A stretch of 32,608 nucleotides of DNA from Corynebacterium sp. (GTDB taxonomy: Bacteria > Actinomycetota > Actinomycetes > Mycobacteriales > Mycobacteriaceae), in assembly GCF_030530965.1 (NCBI RefSeq), contig NZ_JAUMTY010000008.1:16403-49010 (forward strand), given 5' to 3'. Shown piece by piece: positions 1 to 8,604 of the stretch (positions within the stretch are counted from its first letter, which is position 1; each line of letters starts with the position of its first letter). A program made the position numbers and the translations under genes. The notes under the pieces were generated by a model. The model ran no database searches. It saw only the letters and a list, made by a program, of their open reading frames with translations, and had not been told where the DNA came from.

Positions 1-1521
1 AGCCACAGCCGCAGCCTTATGTTCGCTTTCCGATTCGTACCTGGAGTAGGACCCCACGTATCGCCCTTCGTCGGACTTTTGCGGCACGGCCGTCAGAACA
101 GTACCGATGATCGGCGCATGAACCGCCCGCAGCGATGCAAGCGTCCGGGTGACGTCATCGTAGTTACGCTTCCCGTATCGAACAGCGACGATAACGGCGT
201 CGACAGTGGTAGCGACCAACGCACCGTCGGTAACAGGCAGGATCGGTGGCGTATCCACGATCACCCAGTCGTAGCGCTCCCGTAATTCGTCGAGAACGTG
301 GCGGAACGCCTGGCTGCCCAGAAGCTCGCCAGGGTTCGGGGGTGTCACACCTGCAGCAAGGACGTCCAGCCCTGCGATCTCGGTTTCCTGCAGAACATCG
401 GCCACGTCGGCGTCCCCAGCCAGCGCCGTCGAGAGGCCCACGGAACTGTGGATAGCACCGCCAAAGTAGGTCGTCATCTTGGACCGCCGCATGTCCGCAT
501 CAACCAGGCACACGGTGTCGCCGTCGGCGGCCAGAGCCCCGGCGAGGTTCAGGCTGGTCATGGACTTACCGTCGGCGATCCGCGCACTCGTCACGGAAAT
601 CACGCGCGGCGGGTTGTCCACATTGACGAACCGCAGGTTAACGCGCAGTTCGCGGAATGCCTCGGCCGGCCGGACGCGATCGTCGTTAAAGTCCAGGGGC
701 TTGGTGCGCTGAGCCTCCGGAATGACCGGCACGCTCCCCAGCTTCGGCAGGCCCGTGCGCCGCTCGAGTTCCTCACTCGACCGCACCGAGCGATCCAGGA
801 AGAACCGCAGCGCAACAAGGATGCACGCCACCAGGAACCCGAGCACACCACCGAGAATCAGGTTCATGGCCATTTTCGGCGACGACGGCTGCGTCGCTTT
901 TTCGGGGCTATTGATCAACGAGATCCTGGGGGCCGTCGTGGACTGCTGGTTCGACGACGAGCGCGACCTCGAATTCCCGTTGTTGTCGTTGTTGTCGGTG
1001 CGCGCTTCGAGTTGTTCGGCCTGGTTGGAAAGAACCTTCACGGCATCCGACGCGATCCTTTGCGCCTGAGCAGCGTCGGTGTCCGTGGCGGAGATTTCCA
1101 TGACCACGGTGTCTTGAACGACGGTCGCCTCGAGTTCCTTGGTGAGGTCCCGCGGTGTCATGTCTAAGTTGAGGTCTTTGATGACCTGTTCGGCAAGGAC
1201 ATCTCCGCTGACGAGCTGCGCATAAGACTGCATCCTTTGCTCAGCGAACTGGGTGCTTTGGTAAGCGTCGGAAATAGATCCGTCGCTATCCACCGAGACG
1301 AAAACCGACGCTGTCGACGTGTATTTCGTCGGCATCAGCATGGAGACACCCCATGTGCCGGCGACACCCAGGACGATAAACAGCGCAAGGATCCAGGCGT
1401 TACGCCGGATTACTGCCCATATTCGTCGGACGATCTGAGTCCGATCCTCTTCGGGAGGCATAGCGACACCCGCGGGGTGTGGGTAGGCATCGGCGTGGTC
1501 ACTGTACTGCGGGTAAGTCAT
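1..1521 (-). CDS. Wzz/BY-kinase chain-length regulator, tyrosine autokinase (3' end cut by window)
   Basis: The minus-strand frame is open from an ATG at 1521 to position 1 (507 codons, no stop seen), so the C-terminus lies outside. The N-terminal Wzz-like part has membrane segments near residues 42-63 and 220-243, with an Asn/Ser-rich stretch at about 177-196 between them. A cytoplasmic tyrosine-kinase ATPase domain follows: P-loop around residues 316-322 (ADGKSMT, K319), Walker A' DADMRR at 341-346, Walker B VIVDTPP at 420-426. Tyr residues begin to cluster at 488-495, as in the autophosphorylated tails of this family. Known role of the family: controls polymer length and export of capsule or exopolysaccharide through Wzy. 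The start codon directly follows the stop of the Wzy-like gene (TAA then ATG), so translation is probably coupled. The P-loop is unusual: the family normally has Pro and Glu where this protein has Ile and Asp. Confidence 0.9.
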   Translation of the reverse strand, partial: MTYPQYSDHADAYPHPAGVAMPPEEDRTQIVRRIWAVIRRNAWILALFIVLGVAGTWGVSMLMPTKYTSTASVFVSVDSDGSISDAYQSTQFAEQRMQSYAQLVSGDVLAEQVIKDLNLDMTPRDLTKELEATVVQDTVVMEISATDTDAAQAQRIASDAVKVLSNQAEQLEARTDNNDNNGNSRSRSSSNQQSTTAPRISLINSPEKATQPSSPKMAMNLILGGVLGFLVACILVALRFFLDRSVRSSEELERRTGLPKLGSVPVIPEAQRTKPLDFNDDRVRPAEAFRELRVNLRFVNVDNPPRVISVTSARIADGKSMTSLNLAGALAADGDTVCLVDADMRRSKMTTYFGGAIHSSVGLSTALAGDADVADVLQETEIAGLDVLAAGVTPPNPGELLGSQAFRHVLDELRERYDWVIVDTPPILPVTDGALVATTVDAVIVAVRYGKRNYDDVTRTLASLRAVHAPIIGTVLTAVPQKSDEGRYVGSYSRYESESEHKAAAVA

Positions 1522-2814
1522 TTAGCTCTCACTTTGACGGGCTGAAGGGTGGTCACTCGGTCGGTTGGGTGCTGAAGGAGGATGGGATGGCGGCGATAGC
1601 TGAGTTGGCGTCGGCAATGGTGGACTTGCCACACCGCGCCCGGCACCACTGCCGCCTGCCACACCGTGCTTTGCCACACGCTCAGCGCCACGATCCCCTG
1701 CCGCAACAATAAAGAACAACGGGATCAGTGGCGTGAGGTGCCGGAGTGCGGACCCATAGTCTGGTTCGAAAAGCCCCTGCACGACGGCAAATGCGGCGAT
1801 CAGACACACTGCCCGCCCCACGAGCGGGGGTCGGTAGTCGCTGCGCAGCCACTGCCGGACCGCGTGGAAGTAGGTCGCCCAAAAACTGGCGATCACTACG
1901 AAAATCACCAGGTAGTAGGGCGATAGTTTAGCCGCCAAGGTCACGGGGAACATCAGCATGACCGTCGAGAGCACAACATTGACTATTCCCGCGATCGGTT
2001 CGGGGTGCTCGACAAAGCGGCCGATCAGGGACCCGGTGTCGGCTCCTCGGCCCGCGTTGACCAAGGTGCGGTAGTGGTCCGCGGGAAAGCCGCGAGCCAC
2101 AATCACTAACGACGCCACCAATGAACAGGCCACCATCAGCAGAATGAATCGGCGGGTTGTAATCCACCGACGGGACAGCGCGGTGTTAGAAACAAAGAGT
2201 CTGAGCCCAAAGAAAAAGACGGCGATAAGCACCCAATACGGGCGGAAATAATGGCCCAACGCAGCCATAACGACGGCCAGAACACAGTCCCATATCCACG
2301 CTGACCGTAGGCCCGTCGGCACGGCCGCGACGACGATCACCACAGCGCTGATGATGATTTCCTTGGTATAAACTCCCTGGTAGACGCCTACAAGGAGCGA
2401 GTAGAGAACAAGCGCGCCGACGCTAAAGACGGTGACGCGGATTGGCCTCATTCGCCACAGAACGACGGCTAACGCGCAGTGTGCAATGATGACGCCGAAG
2501 AATCCGGCCAGCGTCGGTGAATGCGCTAGCCCGAGCGCGTGATACACCGACGTGATGGTGGCGAACGATCCGTAGTCTTCGTATCTCACGAGGCCTGGTT
2601 TCGCCAGGAGATTCTGAATGACTTGTGCGTCGCGGTCGAATTTCGGCGGTAATAAATGTGAATGTAAACCGCTGATGGCCAAGGAGCACAGAAGCCCGAG
2701 GAACCAGAAAACAATGATGTCCTCGGGCGAGAAAAACATGTGATTTTCGCGAACGCGGCTTCGGGGCGTAGAGCTGCGGCGACCACCCAGATCAGTGGAG
2801 GGAGCAGCCCGCAT
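1522..2814 (-). CDS. Wzy-like polysaccharide polymerase, multi-pass membrane protein
   Basis: A 430-residue, strongly hydrophobic protein with roughly 9-11 predicted membrane segments. Near residues 355-370 it has a run reading EPDYGSALRHLTPLIP; similar runs close the membrane part of several Wzy/EpsG-type polymerases. The tail after about residue 395 is a Pro/Ser-rich cytoplasmic-looking extension. Expected job (inferred): polymerise lipid-linked oligosaccharide repeats on the outer face of the membrane. The start at 2814 is favoured over a more typical-looking internal ATG at 2739 because GAAGGA lies 7 bases upstream of 2814, while 2739 has no ribosome-binding site. The gene is followed without any spacer by the Wzz/kinase gene, which fits polymerase plus length regulator in one operon. 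Polymerases of this type share little sequence, so the assignment rests on topology and context. Confidence 0.7.
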   Translation of the reverse strand: MRAAPSTDLGGRRSSTPRSRVRENHMFFSPEDIIVFWFLGLLCSLAISGLHSHLLPPKFDRDAQVIQNLLAKPGLVRYEDYGSFATITSVYHALGLAHSPTLAGFFGVIIAHCALAVVLWRMRPIRVTVFSVGALVLYSLLVGVYQGVYTKEIIISAVVIVVAAVPTGLRSAWIWDCVLAVVMAALGHYFRPYWVLIAVFFFGLRLFVSNTALSRRWITTRRFILLMVACSLVASLVIVARGFPADHYRTLVNAGRGADTGSLIGRFVEHPEPIAGIVNVVLSTVMLMFPVTLAAKLSPYYLVIFVVIASFWATYFHAVRQWLRSDYRPPLVGRAVCLIAAFAVVQGLFEPDYGSALRHLTPLIPLFFIVAAGDRGAERVAKHGVAGGSGAGRGVASPPLPTPTQLSPPSHPPSAPNRPSDHPSARQSES

Positions 2815-2826
2815 TCTCGTGTCCTT

Positions 2827-2962
2827 CGGTAATTAATGGATGTTTATTAACGGATATTGTGCGTCATTCGTGGGTATCGCGCGTCGTACTTGCGCGTAGG
2901 TTCGGATCGCGGCGGATATCGGGGGTGAATTAGGTCGGTAACGTCGGTACGCGGTAATTAAT
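2827..2962. repeat. Pair of 11-bp direct repeats in an AT-rich gap
   Basis: The sequence CGGTAATTAAT occurs at 2827-2837 and again at 2952-2962, in the 186-bp gap between the glycosyltransferase and polymerase genes. The gap is AT-rich at both ends and probably carries the promoter of the wzy-wzz operon. The first copy ends only 12 bases before the polymerase ribosome-binding region. Function is unknown; a regulator site or chance are both possible. Confidence 0.35.
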
Positions 2963-3000
2963 AAGTTTTATTTACCTGAAAACCGATGGTAATTCTACCC

Positions 3001-4032
3001 TTAATTTCCCCCCGCTTTCGAATAGCACTCATGGAGCGCATCCGTGAGAGTCGCCACGCTGTGATTGTCCTGGACCTTTTCCCACGCATTCCGAAGTGAC
3101 TCGGGCTCATCGATCGCCCTGATAACTTTGCGCGCAGCGTCGTCAACCCCATCGAAACGCGCCTCCGCCGGACACTCCCGAAGAGCAGGGATGTTTTGAA
3201 CCAGCACAGGCACGCCGATGTCATTCATCTCGAGCACGGCCATGGGGTACCCGTCCCACAAAGCAGTATGAAGGCCGACGTTAACCCCCGCCAGGCGCGA
3301 ATACAGATCGTCTTTATCCAGCCAGCCCGTGACGTGAACCCCGGCGCGCTCCAGCGACGCGGTGAGGTCGGCATCCCCACCACCAAGCCACTGGAACTCG
3401 ACGTCGGGCCGCTCCCGATGCACCCGGCGCGCAATGGCGGCGAAGAGTTCGGGGCTGCGCTGGGGCGTGACGCGCCCGGAGATCGCCACCGTGGGGGCGC
3501 CGGTGGGGTTCCATGTCACCCCGGTCGGCATCGTGGCGTTAGGTATCACGACCTGCGGTATTCGACGGTTGAGCCGTCGGAGAACGTCGCCTTCCCACTC
3601 ACCACAGGGCGCAAAGACGGAGGTTCCCCACGACAATGCCCATTCGGCGGAATAGAACACCGCGCGATGTAGCGCCGAGATGTCTTTCCGCGCGAAGGCC
3701 ACACCGTGGGGTGTGTAGACCGTGGGCGTCCGGCGCCTACTCCCGCGCAAGCGAGCAAGGCGCACATACGCGCCGGCAAAGCTGGAATGAGCGTGGATCA
3801 CATCCGGGGCGACCTCGTCTCGCACACGTCGAACAGTGTCGATGGCTGCCCGGTGCTCGTCCGGGAGTCGCCACGACGTGCTGAATAGGTCCGGGTCGGG
3901 TTCGGCCGGGGAATTCGCGCGCCGGGCGGTGTAGAGCACCATGTGCTCGTGTTCGGGCACGAGTGAGGCGTACATGTTGATGGCCGTGGCGACGCCTCCG
4001 GCGAAGCACTCTGTGACGTGGAGTATTTTCAT
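3001..4032 (-). CDS. Glycosyltransferase family 4 (GT4)
   Basis: A 343-residue cytoplasmic GT-B enzyme. The N-terminal domain begins MKILHVTECFAGGVA, the usual first strand and Gly-rich loop of GT4 enzymes, and has a TPHG motif at 107-110. The C-terminal nucleotide-sugar domain has an SGRVTPQRSP stretch at 185-194, GWLD at 236-239, and a DGYPMAVLE block at 260-268. In GT4 enzymes this block is normally E-x7-E; here the first acidic residue is Asp260 and the second is Glu268. It probably adds a sugar to the lipid-linked repeat unit of the surrounding polysaccharide locus; donor and acceptor cannot be read from the sequence. It lies upstream of the wzy-wzz pair on the same strand with a 186-bp gap, so it may have its own transcript. 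AGAG just before the ATG is a weak ribosome-binding site. Confidence 0.85.
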   Translation of the reverse strand: MKILHVTECFAGGVATAINMYASLVPEHEHMVLYTARRANSPAEPDPDLFSTSWRLPDEHRAAIDTVRRVRDEVAPDVIHAHSSFAGAYVRLARLRGSRRRTPTVYTPHGVAFARKDISALHRAVFYSAEWALSWGTSVFAPCGEWEGDVLRRLNRRIPQVVIPNATMPTGVTWNPTGAPTVAISGRVTPQRSPELFAAIARRVHRERPDVEFQWLGGGDADLTASLERAGVHVTGWLDKDDLYSRLAGVNVGLHTALWDGYPMAVLEMNDIGVPVLVQNIPALRECPAEARFDGVDDAARKVIRAIDEPESLRNAWEKVQDNHSVATLTDALHECYSKAGGN

Positions 4033-4150
4033 GTTCTCTGGTTCGTGGGGGTTTCGTTACGGTCTGGGCAGGTGGCGGGGCTGACCCCCGCGTTCATGGC
4101 GGTGTTGATCTCGATGTTCATAGTTGCGGCTGCGCAACGCGTGCTCACGT

Positions 4151-4642
4151 ATGATCCTCGATATGTTCATCTTCCAGGATGCACCAGCACGCAGGGCCGA
4201 AAATGGGTTGCACGGCCTGCTCAATGTCGGTTTTCTTGCCGTCGTGATATTTCGGCTTTCTCAGGTTGCGGGGAAGCGTGTACCTCTCTTGGGGTCTGTG
4301 GTTAAGCAAATTAATCATGTCCTGACGGGCGCTGATCTGGCGTGGGAAGTGTCCGTCGGACCTGGTTTTATGTTGTACCACCCCACCGGCGTTGTGATGG
4401 GCCGTCGGGTGAAAGCCGGCACCAATCTGAAGGTGCAGTCCTCTGTCACTATCTCCGAGGCCCCGCGCGGGCAGGAGACCGTCCTAGGCAACAATGTCCG
4501 TTTAGGTGCAGGTTGTCGGATTATCAAGCCTCTTTCACTTGCCGACGATGTGTCCGTCGGAGCAAATGCTGTGGTGACAAAGTCCTGCGAGCGCCCGGGT
4601 GCCGTGCTGGTGGGGATCCCCGCGCGCGAGTTATCCGCGTGA
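4151..4642 (+). CDS. Serine acetyltransferase-like hexapeptide-repeat acetyltransferase
   Basis: A protein of 163 residues from the ATG at 4151. A TTG at 4124 in the same frame is possible, as is an ATG at 4163, and none has a good ribosome-binding site. The C-terminal half is a left-handed beta-helix of hexapeptide repeats, including HPTGVVMG (His expected to be catalytic in CysE-like enzymes), LGNNVRLGAG and VSVGANAVVT, ending in a GIPARE motif. The N-terminus is the short hydrophobic type found in acetyltransferases of capsule and exopolysaccharide clusters rather than the roughly 270-residue CysE. It probably transfers acetyl groups from acetyl-CoA, either to serine or, given the locus, to a sugar. 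It is the only plus-strand gene in this part of the locus, divergent from the GT4 gene and convergent with rmlA, whose stop is 14 bases away. Confidence 0.78.
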   Translation: MILDMFIFQDAPARRAENGLHGLLNVGFLAVVIFRLSQVAGKRVPLLGSVVKQINHVLTGADLAWEVSVGPGFMLYHPTGVVMGRRVKAGTNLKVQSSVTISEAPRGQETVLGNNVRLGAGCRIIKPLSLADDVSVGANAVVTKSCERPGAVLVGIPARELSA

Positions 4643-4656
4643 ACAATCAGCGCGAA

Positions 4657-5580
4657 TTACCTGCGCAATAGGTCCAGCAAGTAGGAACCGTATCCGGACT
4701 TAACCAGTGCTTCTCCCCGCTGGCGGAGTTGATCGTCGGTCAGATGGCCCATCCGCCACGAAACCTCTTCCGGACTGCCGATCTTCAAGCCCTGCCGCGA
4801 TTCAATGGTGCGCACAAAGTTCCCGGCATCAAGAAGTGAATCGTGCGTGCCCGTGTCCAGCCACGCCGTTCCCCGAGGAAGAACCTCGACGGTAAGCCGC
4901 CCCGCATTTAGATACCGCTGGTTAATATCGCTGATCTCGAGCTCCCCGCGCGCCGACGGAGCAAGGTCCTTAGCCATGTCCACAACGTCATTGTCATAGA
5001 AGTAGAGGCCGGGGACGGCATAGTGAGATTTCGGATGCGCTGGCTTTTCTTCGATCCCCAGGGCGCGGAATTGCGAGACCGACGTGTGCTGACGGGACGC
5101 ATCACCCTGATGTTCAAATTCGACGACGCCATACGCGGTGGGATCTTTCACCCAGTAGGCGAAAATAACGCCACCGTCGGGCGCGGTGTGCCTCCGGAGC
5201 TGAGTGCCCATGCCCGGCCCGTAGAAAATATTGTCCCCGAGGATGAGGCAGACGGGCTCGTTGCCGATATGTTCTTCTCCCAGGACGAACGCTTGGGCAA
5301 TACCTGCTGGTGAGGGCTGTACCGCGTAGGAGATCGAAATGCCGAACGCGGATCCGTCGCCCAAGAGCCGGTGAAACGCGGTCGCGTCGTGAGGGGTGGT
5401 GATGACGAGGACGTCGGTAATACCCGCCAGGATCAGGGTGGACAGCGGGTAGTAGATCATGGGTTTGTCGTAGACAGGCGTGAGCTGCTTGCTCGTGCCC
5501 AACGTAATTGGATGTAGGCGGGTCCCGGTCCCGCCCGCCAAAATGATGCCCTTCACGTGTACCAGCGTACCTACTTCCAT
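4657..5580 (-). CDS. rmlA: Glucose-1-phosphate thymidylyltransferase
   Basis: Makes dTDP-glucose from glucose-1-phosphate and dTTP, the first step to dTDP-rhamnose and related sugars, in the cytoplasm. The nucleotide-binding signature GIILAGGTGTRLHP is followed by SKQLTPVYDKPMIYYPLSTL, both diagnostic. LGDNIFYG carries a metal/sugar-binding Asp, and EEKP and DTGTHDSL blocks follow. Length (307) is slightly above the usual 285-295 because of an eight-residue leader before KGIILAGG. A GTG at 5556 would give the standard N-terminus, and no start has a convincing Shine-Dalgarno. A TATAGG sequence about 25 bases upstream of 5580 could be a -10 box. The rmlB, C and D genes normally needed for rhamnose are not in the window, so they must lie elsewhere. 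Confidence 0.95.
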   Translation of the reverse strand: MEVGTLVHVKGIILAGGTGTRLHPITLGTSKQLTPVYDKPMIYYPLSTLILAGITDVLVITTPHDATAFHRLLGDGSAFGISISYAVQPSPAGIAQAFVLGEEHIGNEPVCLILGDNIFYGPGMGTQLRRHTAPDGGVIFAYWVKDPTAYGVVEFEHQGDASRQHTSVSQFRALGIEEKPAHPKSHYAVPGLYFYDNDVVDMAKDLAPSARGELEISDINQRYLNAGRLTVEVLPRGTAWLDTGTHDSLLDAGNFVRTIESRQGLKIGSPEEVSWRMGHLTDDQLRQRGEALVKSGYGSYLLDLLRR

Positions 5581-5980
5581 ATTGAGGGTTTGGTGGATAT
5601 TTCACCTATATTGCAGCACCCGCAACCACATTGTGACTAACCTAACAAACAGGCGTCGATAATTTATAGAAATATCTTCATAATGTCCCCGAGTGCCCCT
5701 CGATAGCCCGCTAATCCGCATCTAAAAATCGGCATTAACAGCACCAACTACATAGGACGCAATGTCGCAAAAAATAGCCCGCGACGTGCAGGTGGAGCGG
5801 CAGAATCGCTGTTTTCTCGTCGCTATATGGCCCCTATGTAAAGGGTTGGTTAACAACGGGACCAGAAGCATGAAAAGTCAGCCAACAGGTCCTACTATAT
5901 GGGCGTTATCAAATTGTTATGAGGATCAACCCACCGCTCCCCATTGCAAGTACCCCTGATTCCTATTCTCCCTATCGGCG
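5581..5980. other. 400-bp AT-rich gene-free gap between rmlA and the sugar transferase
   Basis: This divergent spacer must hold the promoters of rmlA (leftward) and the priming sugar transferase (rightward). It is clearly AT-richer than its neighbours. It contains a 65-codon open frame at 5762-5959 with no ribosome-binding site and no recognisable product, which I treat as chance. I could not find a -35/-10 pair with good spacing that I would defend. Confidence 0.5.
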
Positions 5981-7639
5981 GTGCCCATGAGCCTGTTACA
6001 CATCACTGGCCTTCGTCTCGCGGAACGACCCAGCCGCAACCGAGAACGCCACACTGACGAGCATTCCTCCAGCGCTGCGGTACAACACCCCGCTAGCCCT
6101 GAGCTGCACGATGCGAACCGCCACGACATTCCAGCGTCCAGCGCCGACGCCCCCGTCGAGGCCGATACCCCTAACGAGCGGGAGTCGATCCGGTGTGCAC
6201 ACGCATCGCGGATCGGGACATTCATCCTGATCAGCCAGGGAATCGCTATGGTGACGCTCATTGCGGCCGCCGATTTCCTGCCGTTCACGGCTCACAATGC
6301 GCGCACGTTCACTCTCGGTTCGTACACGGGCACAGTCCCGATGTTCGTCCCCGGGGTCATCCTTTTCGCGCTGTGGACGATGGTCGGGCGCATGATGCGT
6401 ACGACAGATATCGCGGTCCTAGGCCAGGGCGCGTTGGAGTACTCCCGCATCGCACGGGCGACGACGTTCGCGTTCGGGCTCTTCGCCATCGTCTGCGAGC
6501 TGACTCAGTACACTTCCGGCTTCCGGTTCCTCGTATTCACCTACCCCGTCGGCTTGGTGACGCTGCTGCTCATCCGGTACGGGTGGCGTCGGTTCTACTG
6601 CTGGCAGCTGGATCACAAGAAGCTCAGCCAGCGGGCCATTTTCATCGGCGATCCACACTCCATCTCCGAGGTGTACGGCACGCTCCGTCGGCAATTGGAC
6701 AATCGGTTCGACATCGTCGGGTTCTGCAGTACACAGTCGGATGAAGACAGTGAGGAGCAGCTCGCGGAGCTCAAGCGTCGTTTCCCTGACGCGGAAATCC
6801 ACGATAACTGGCATCAGATTGATGTCATGGTGTCCTTGCTGCAGGCCGATTCCGTGATCGTCACCGTCAGCAACCAAATTGGCATGAACGATATGCGCGA
6901 ACTCATGTGGCGCCTGGATGGCCTTAATGTTGAGTTGCTGGTCGCCCCGGCGGTTGCCAATGTCACGGGCCGACGCGTCCAGATGCTGCCTATTGCCGGC
7001 GTTCCGCTTCTCAAGCTGGAGCAGCCCCAGCACGCGCGCACGCACTGCGTTGCGAAAATCGTGTTTGATCGCGTGGTGGCTGCCCTTCTGCTGTTGATGG
7101 CTTCTCCCCTGCTACTGGTCTGTGCGCTGGCTATCAAGCTTGACGACGGTGGCCCGGTTTTCTACACCGCGGAGCGAATGGGCAAGAACAACAAGCCGTT
7201 CGGGATGATCAAGTTCCGCTCGATGGTGCAGAACGCGGACCAAATGGTGGCCCAGCTGAAGGACCAGAGCGACGGCAACGACGTGCTGTTCAAGATGAAA
7301 AATGATCCGCGCGTGACGCGGGTGGGTTCGTTCTTGCGTCGCTACAGTATCGACGAGCTGCCGCAGCTGTTTAACGTGCTGAAGGGCGATATGAGCCTGG
7401 TGGGGCCACGTCCCCCGCTGCGTCGCGAGGTCGAGCAGTACACCGGGCTGGTGGGCAACCGGATGCTGGTCCTCCCCGGAATGACTGGCCTGTGGCAAGT
7501 ATCGGGGCGATCCAACCTCTCGTGGGAAGAGTCAGTGTCGCTAGATCTCAACTACGTCGAGAACTGGAGCTTCATGGCGGACCTCATGATCCTGTGGAAG
7601 ACGGGGCGGGCCGTGCTCACGTCCGACGGGGCGTACTAA
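5981..7639 (+). CDS. Polyprenyl-phosphate sugar-1-phosphate transferase (WbaP-type priming transferase)
   Basis: Attaches the first sugar phosphate to undecaprenyl phosphate at the membrane, starting repeat-unit synthesis. After a polar N-terminus there are about four membrane segments between residues 78 and 205, then a Rossmann-like domain at about 205-340. A further hydrophobic segment near 363-385 leads into the bacterial sugar transferase domain. Hallmarks of that domain are GGPVFYTAERMG, IKFRSM, DELPQLFNVLKGDMSLVGPRPP and PGMTGLWQVSGRS near the C-terminus. Length (552) is typical for the long five-helix type. The frame begins with GTG at 5981 and has an ATG two codons later at 5987; GGCGG a few bases upstream of the ATG could serve either. 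It is monocistronic in this view, with about 200 bp to the next gene. Confidence 0.93.
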   Translation: MPMSLLHITGLRLAERPSRNRERHTDEHSSSAAVQHPASPELHDANRHDIPASSADAPVEADTPNERESIRCAHASRIGTFILISQGIAMVTLIAAADFLPFTAHNARTFTLGSYTGTVPMFVPGVILFALWTMVGRMMRTTDIAVLGQGALEYSRIARATTFAFGLFAIVCELTQYTSGFRFLVFTYPVGLVTLLLIRYGWRRFYCWQLDHKKLSQRAIFIGDPHSISEVYGTLRRQLDNRFDIVGFCSTQSDEDSEEQLAELKRRFPDAEIHDNWHQIDVMVSLLQADSVIVTVSNQIGMNDMRELMWRLDGLNVELLVAPAVANVTGRRVQMLPIAGVPLLKLEQPQHARTHCVAKIVFDRVVAALLLLMASPLLLVCALAIKLDDGGPVFYTAERMGKNNKPFGMIKFRSMVQNADQMVAQLKDQSDGNDVLFKMKNDPRVTRVGSFLRRYSIDELPQLFNVLKGDMSLVGPRPPLRREVEQYTGLVGNRMLVLPGMTGLWQVSGRSNLSWEESVSLDLNYVENWSFMADLMILWKTGRAVLTSDGAY

Positions 7640-7838
7640 ACCCAGGCGGGGTGCGAGTGGGAATGTACCCCATCAGTTCCGCGGGTATAGCCGGTTCCGA
7701 CCAACTTAAGGTAAATAATGCAAAAGGTGTACCGATTTTGGGCGCTGAAAACAGCGTCTGCAAGACGATTGCTCCAGGTATCAGGTCAAATGCTAAATGG
7801 ATCATCCGCGGAAACCTGAGAGTAGATAGGGTAGAACT

Positions 7839-8171
7839 TTGCTAAGAAATATGTCTAAAACCTTCAGGTGGATTATCTCTATTCCGGTTGCCATTTCGCT
7901 ACCGCTCGTTAGCCCAGCTCCAGCTTTTTCGGCTGAGACAAAAAATGAACTGAGCATGTACACAGTGAAGTGCCAAGTAGTGAAGAACGGCCCAGGAAAC
8001 CCAAAAGTAGGATTGATTTACGGTAATCATCCTAAGAGTGCTAAAAAGGCTGAGAAAGATGCGGATTTATACACGAATAAATTCGGAAAAAATGTGCATA
8101 AAAGGCACTGTCAAACTCAGTCTAGGTATACAAATTCTGGAGCTTTCACTGTAGACGGTGATCCGATTTAA
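7839..8171 (+). CDS. Small secreted protein of unknown function
   Basis: The protein has 110 residues from TTG at 7839, or 106 from ATG at 7851; neither has a strong ribosome-binding site. The N-terminus is a classic Sec signal peptide: basic residues, a hydrophobic core (WIISIPVAISLPLV), then Pro/Ala-rich APAFSA before a polar mature region. The mature part is about 75 residues, basic, with many Lys, and has two cysteines (in KCQV and RHCQT) that could form a disulfide outside the cell. I do not recognise the family. Codon use is AT-rich compared with the polysaccharide genes to the left, suggesting recent acquisition. The following gene starts one base after this stop, so the two are probably cotranscribed and may work together. 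Confidence 0.6.
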   Translation: MLRNMSKTFRWIISIPVAISLPLVSPAPAFSAETKNELSMYTVKCQVVKNGPGNPKVGLIYGNHPKSAKKAEKDADLYTNKFGKNVHKRHCQTQSRYTNSGAFTVDGDPI

Positions 8172-8172
8172 T

Positions 8173-8604
8173 ATGTTAGGCGAAACACTTCTTTTTACAA
8201 CCTATTTCCTCGCTCGAGAGTCTGACCTTGAACGATTTCATAAACAGTATTTAAAAAGGGTAGATAAGGCTCGAGAGATCACAGAGATACTCTATGTAAC
8301 TGACGAGATTACAAGTGGAGGAGATGCATTAACTCGCGAAGTCCTGATGCAAGATTTCCGTAGGGACATGCGAGACTTTGGCACTTACCCATTTGATGAA
8401 TCTGAATGGGGTTTATATAGCCTTTCATGTGTGGCTAAAGACGTTGACGAACCCGCCAGCGAAGGAGCTAATGTATCCAGGCTATGGTATGACTTAGCTC
8501 TGGGCGAAGAAACAGTCCCTAGAGAATTTACCAGTCACGTAAACGCCGTCAATTTGTCAAGCGATGGCAGAGGGTTCCCTCTAGGATCTGTTTCTCCCAG
8601 ATAA
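8173..8604 (+). CDS. Unknown cytosolic protein paired with the secreted protein
   Basis: The protein has 143 residues from ATG at 8173, or 148 from an in-frame GTG at 8158 that would overlap the previous gene by 14 bases. There is no signal peptide or obvious membrane segment. The first 60 residues look helical and charged, with a Tyr/Phe-rich start, and a W-G-L-Y-S-L stretch sits in the middle. I do not recognise the family. It shares the AT-rich codon use of the secreted protein gene immediately upstream, and the near-zero spacing implies one transcript. A protective partner for a secreted effector is one idea suggested only by the arrangement. Confidence 0.5.
   Translation: MLGETLLFTTYFLARESDLERFHKQYLKRVDKAREITEILYVTDEITSGGDALTREVLMQDFRRDMRDFGTYPFDESEWGLYSLSCVAKDVDEPASEGANVSRLWYDLALGEETVPREFTSHVNAVNLSSDGRGFPLGSVSPR

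Noticed and set aside
298..1167. 289-codon plus-strand frame in the first kilobase
   Set aside because: Antisense to the Wzz/tyrosine-kinase gene, whose membrane segments and Walker motifs are clear; the product looks like random Arg/His-rich sequence.
5762..5959. 65-codon plus-strand frame upstream of the priming sugar transferase
   Set aside because: No ribosome-binding site, no domain and a composition that matches the non-coding gap around it.
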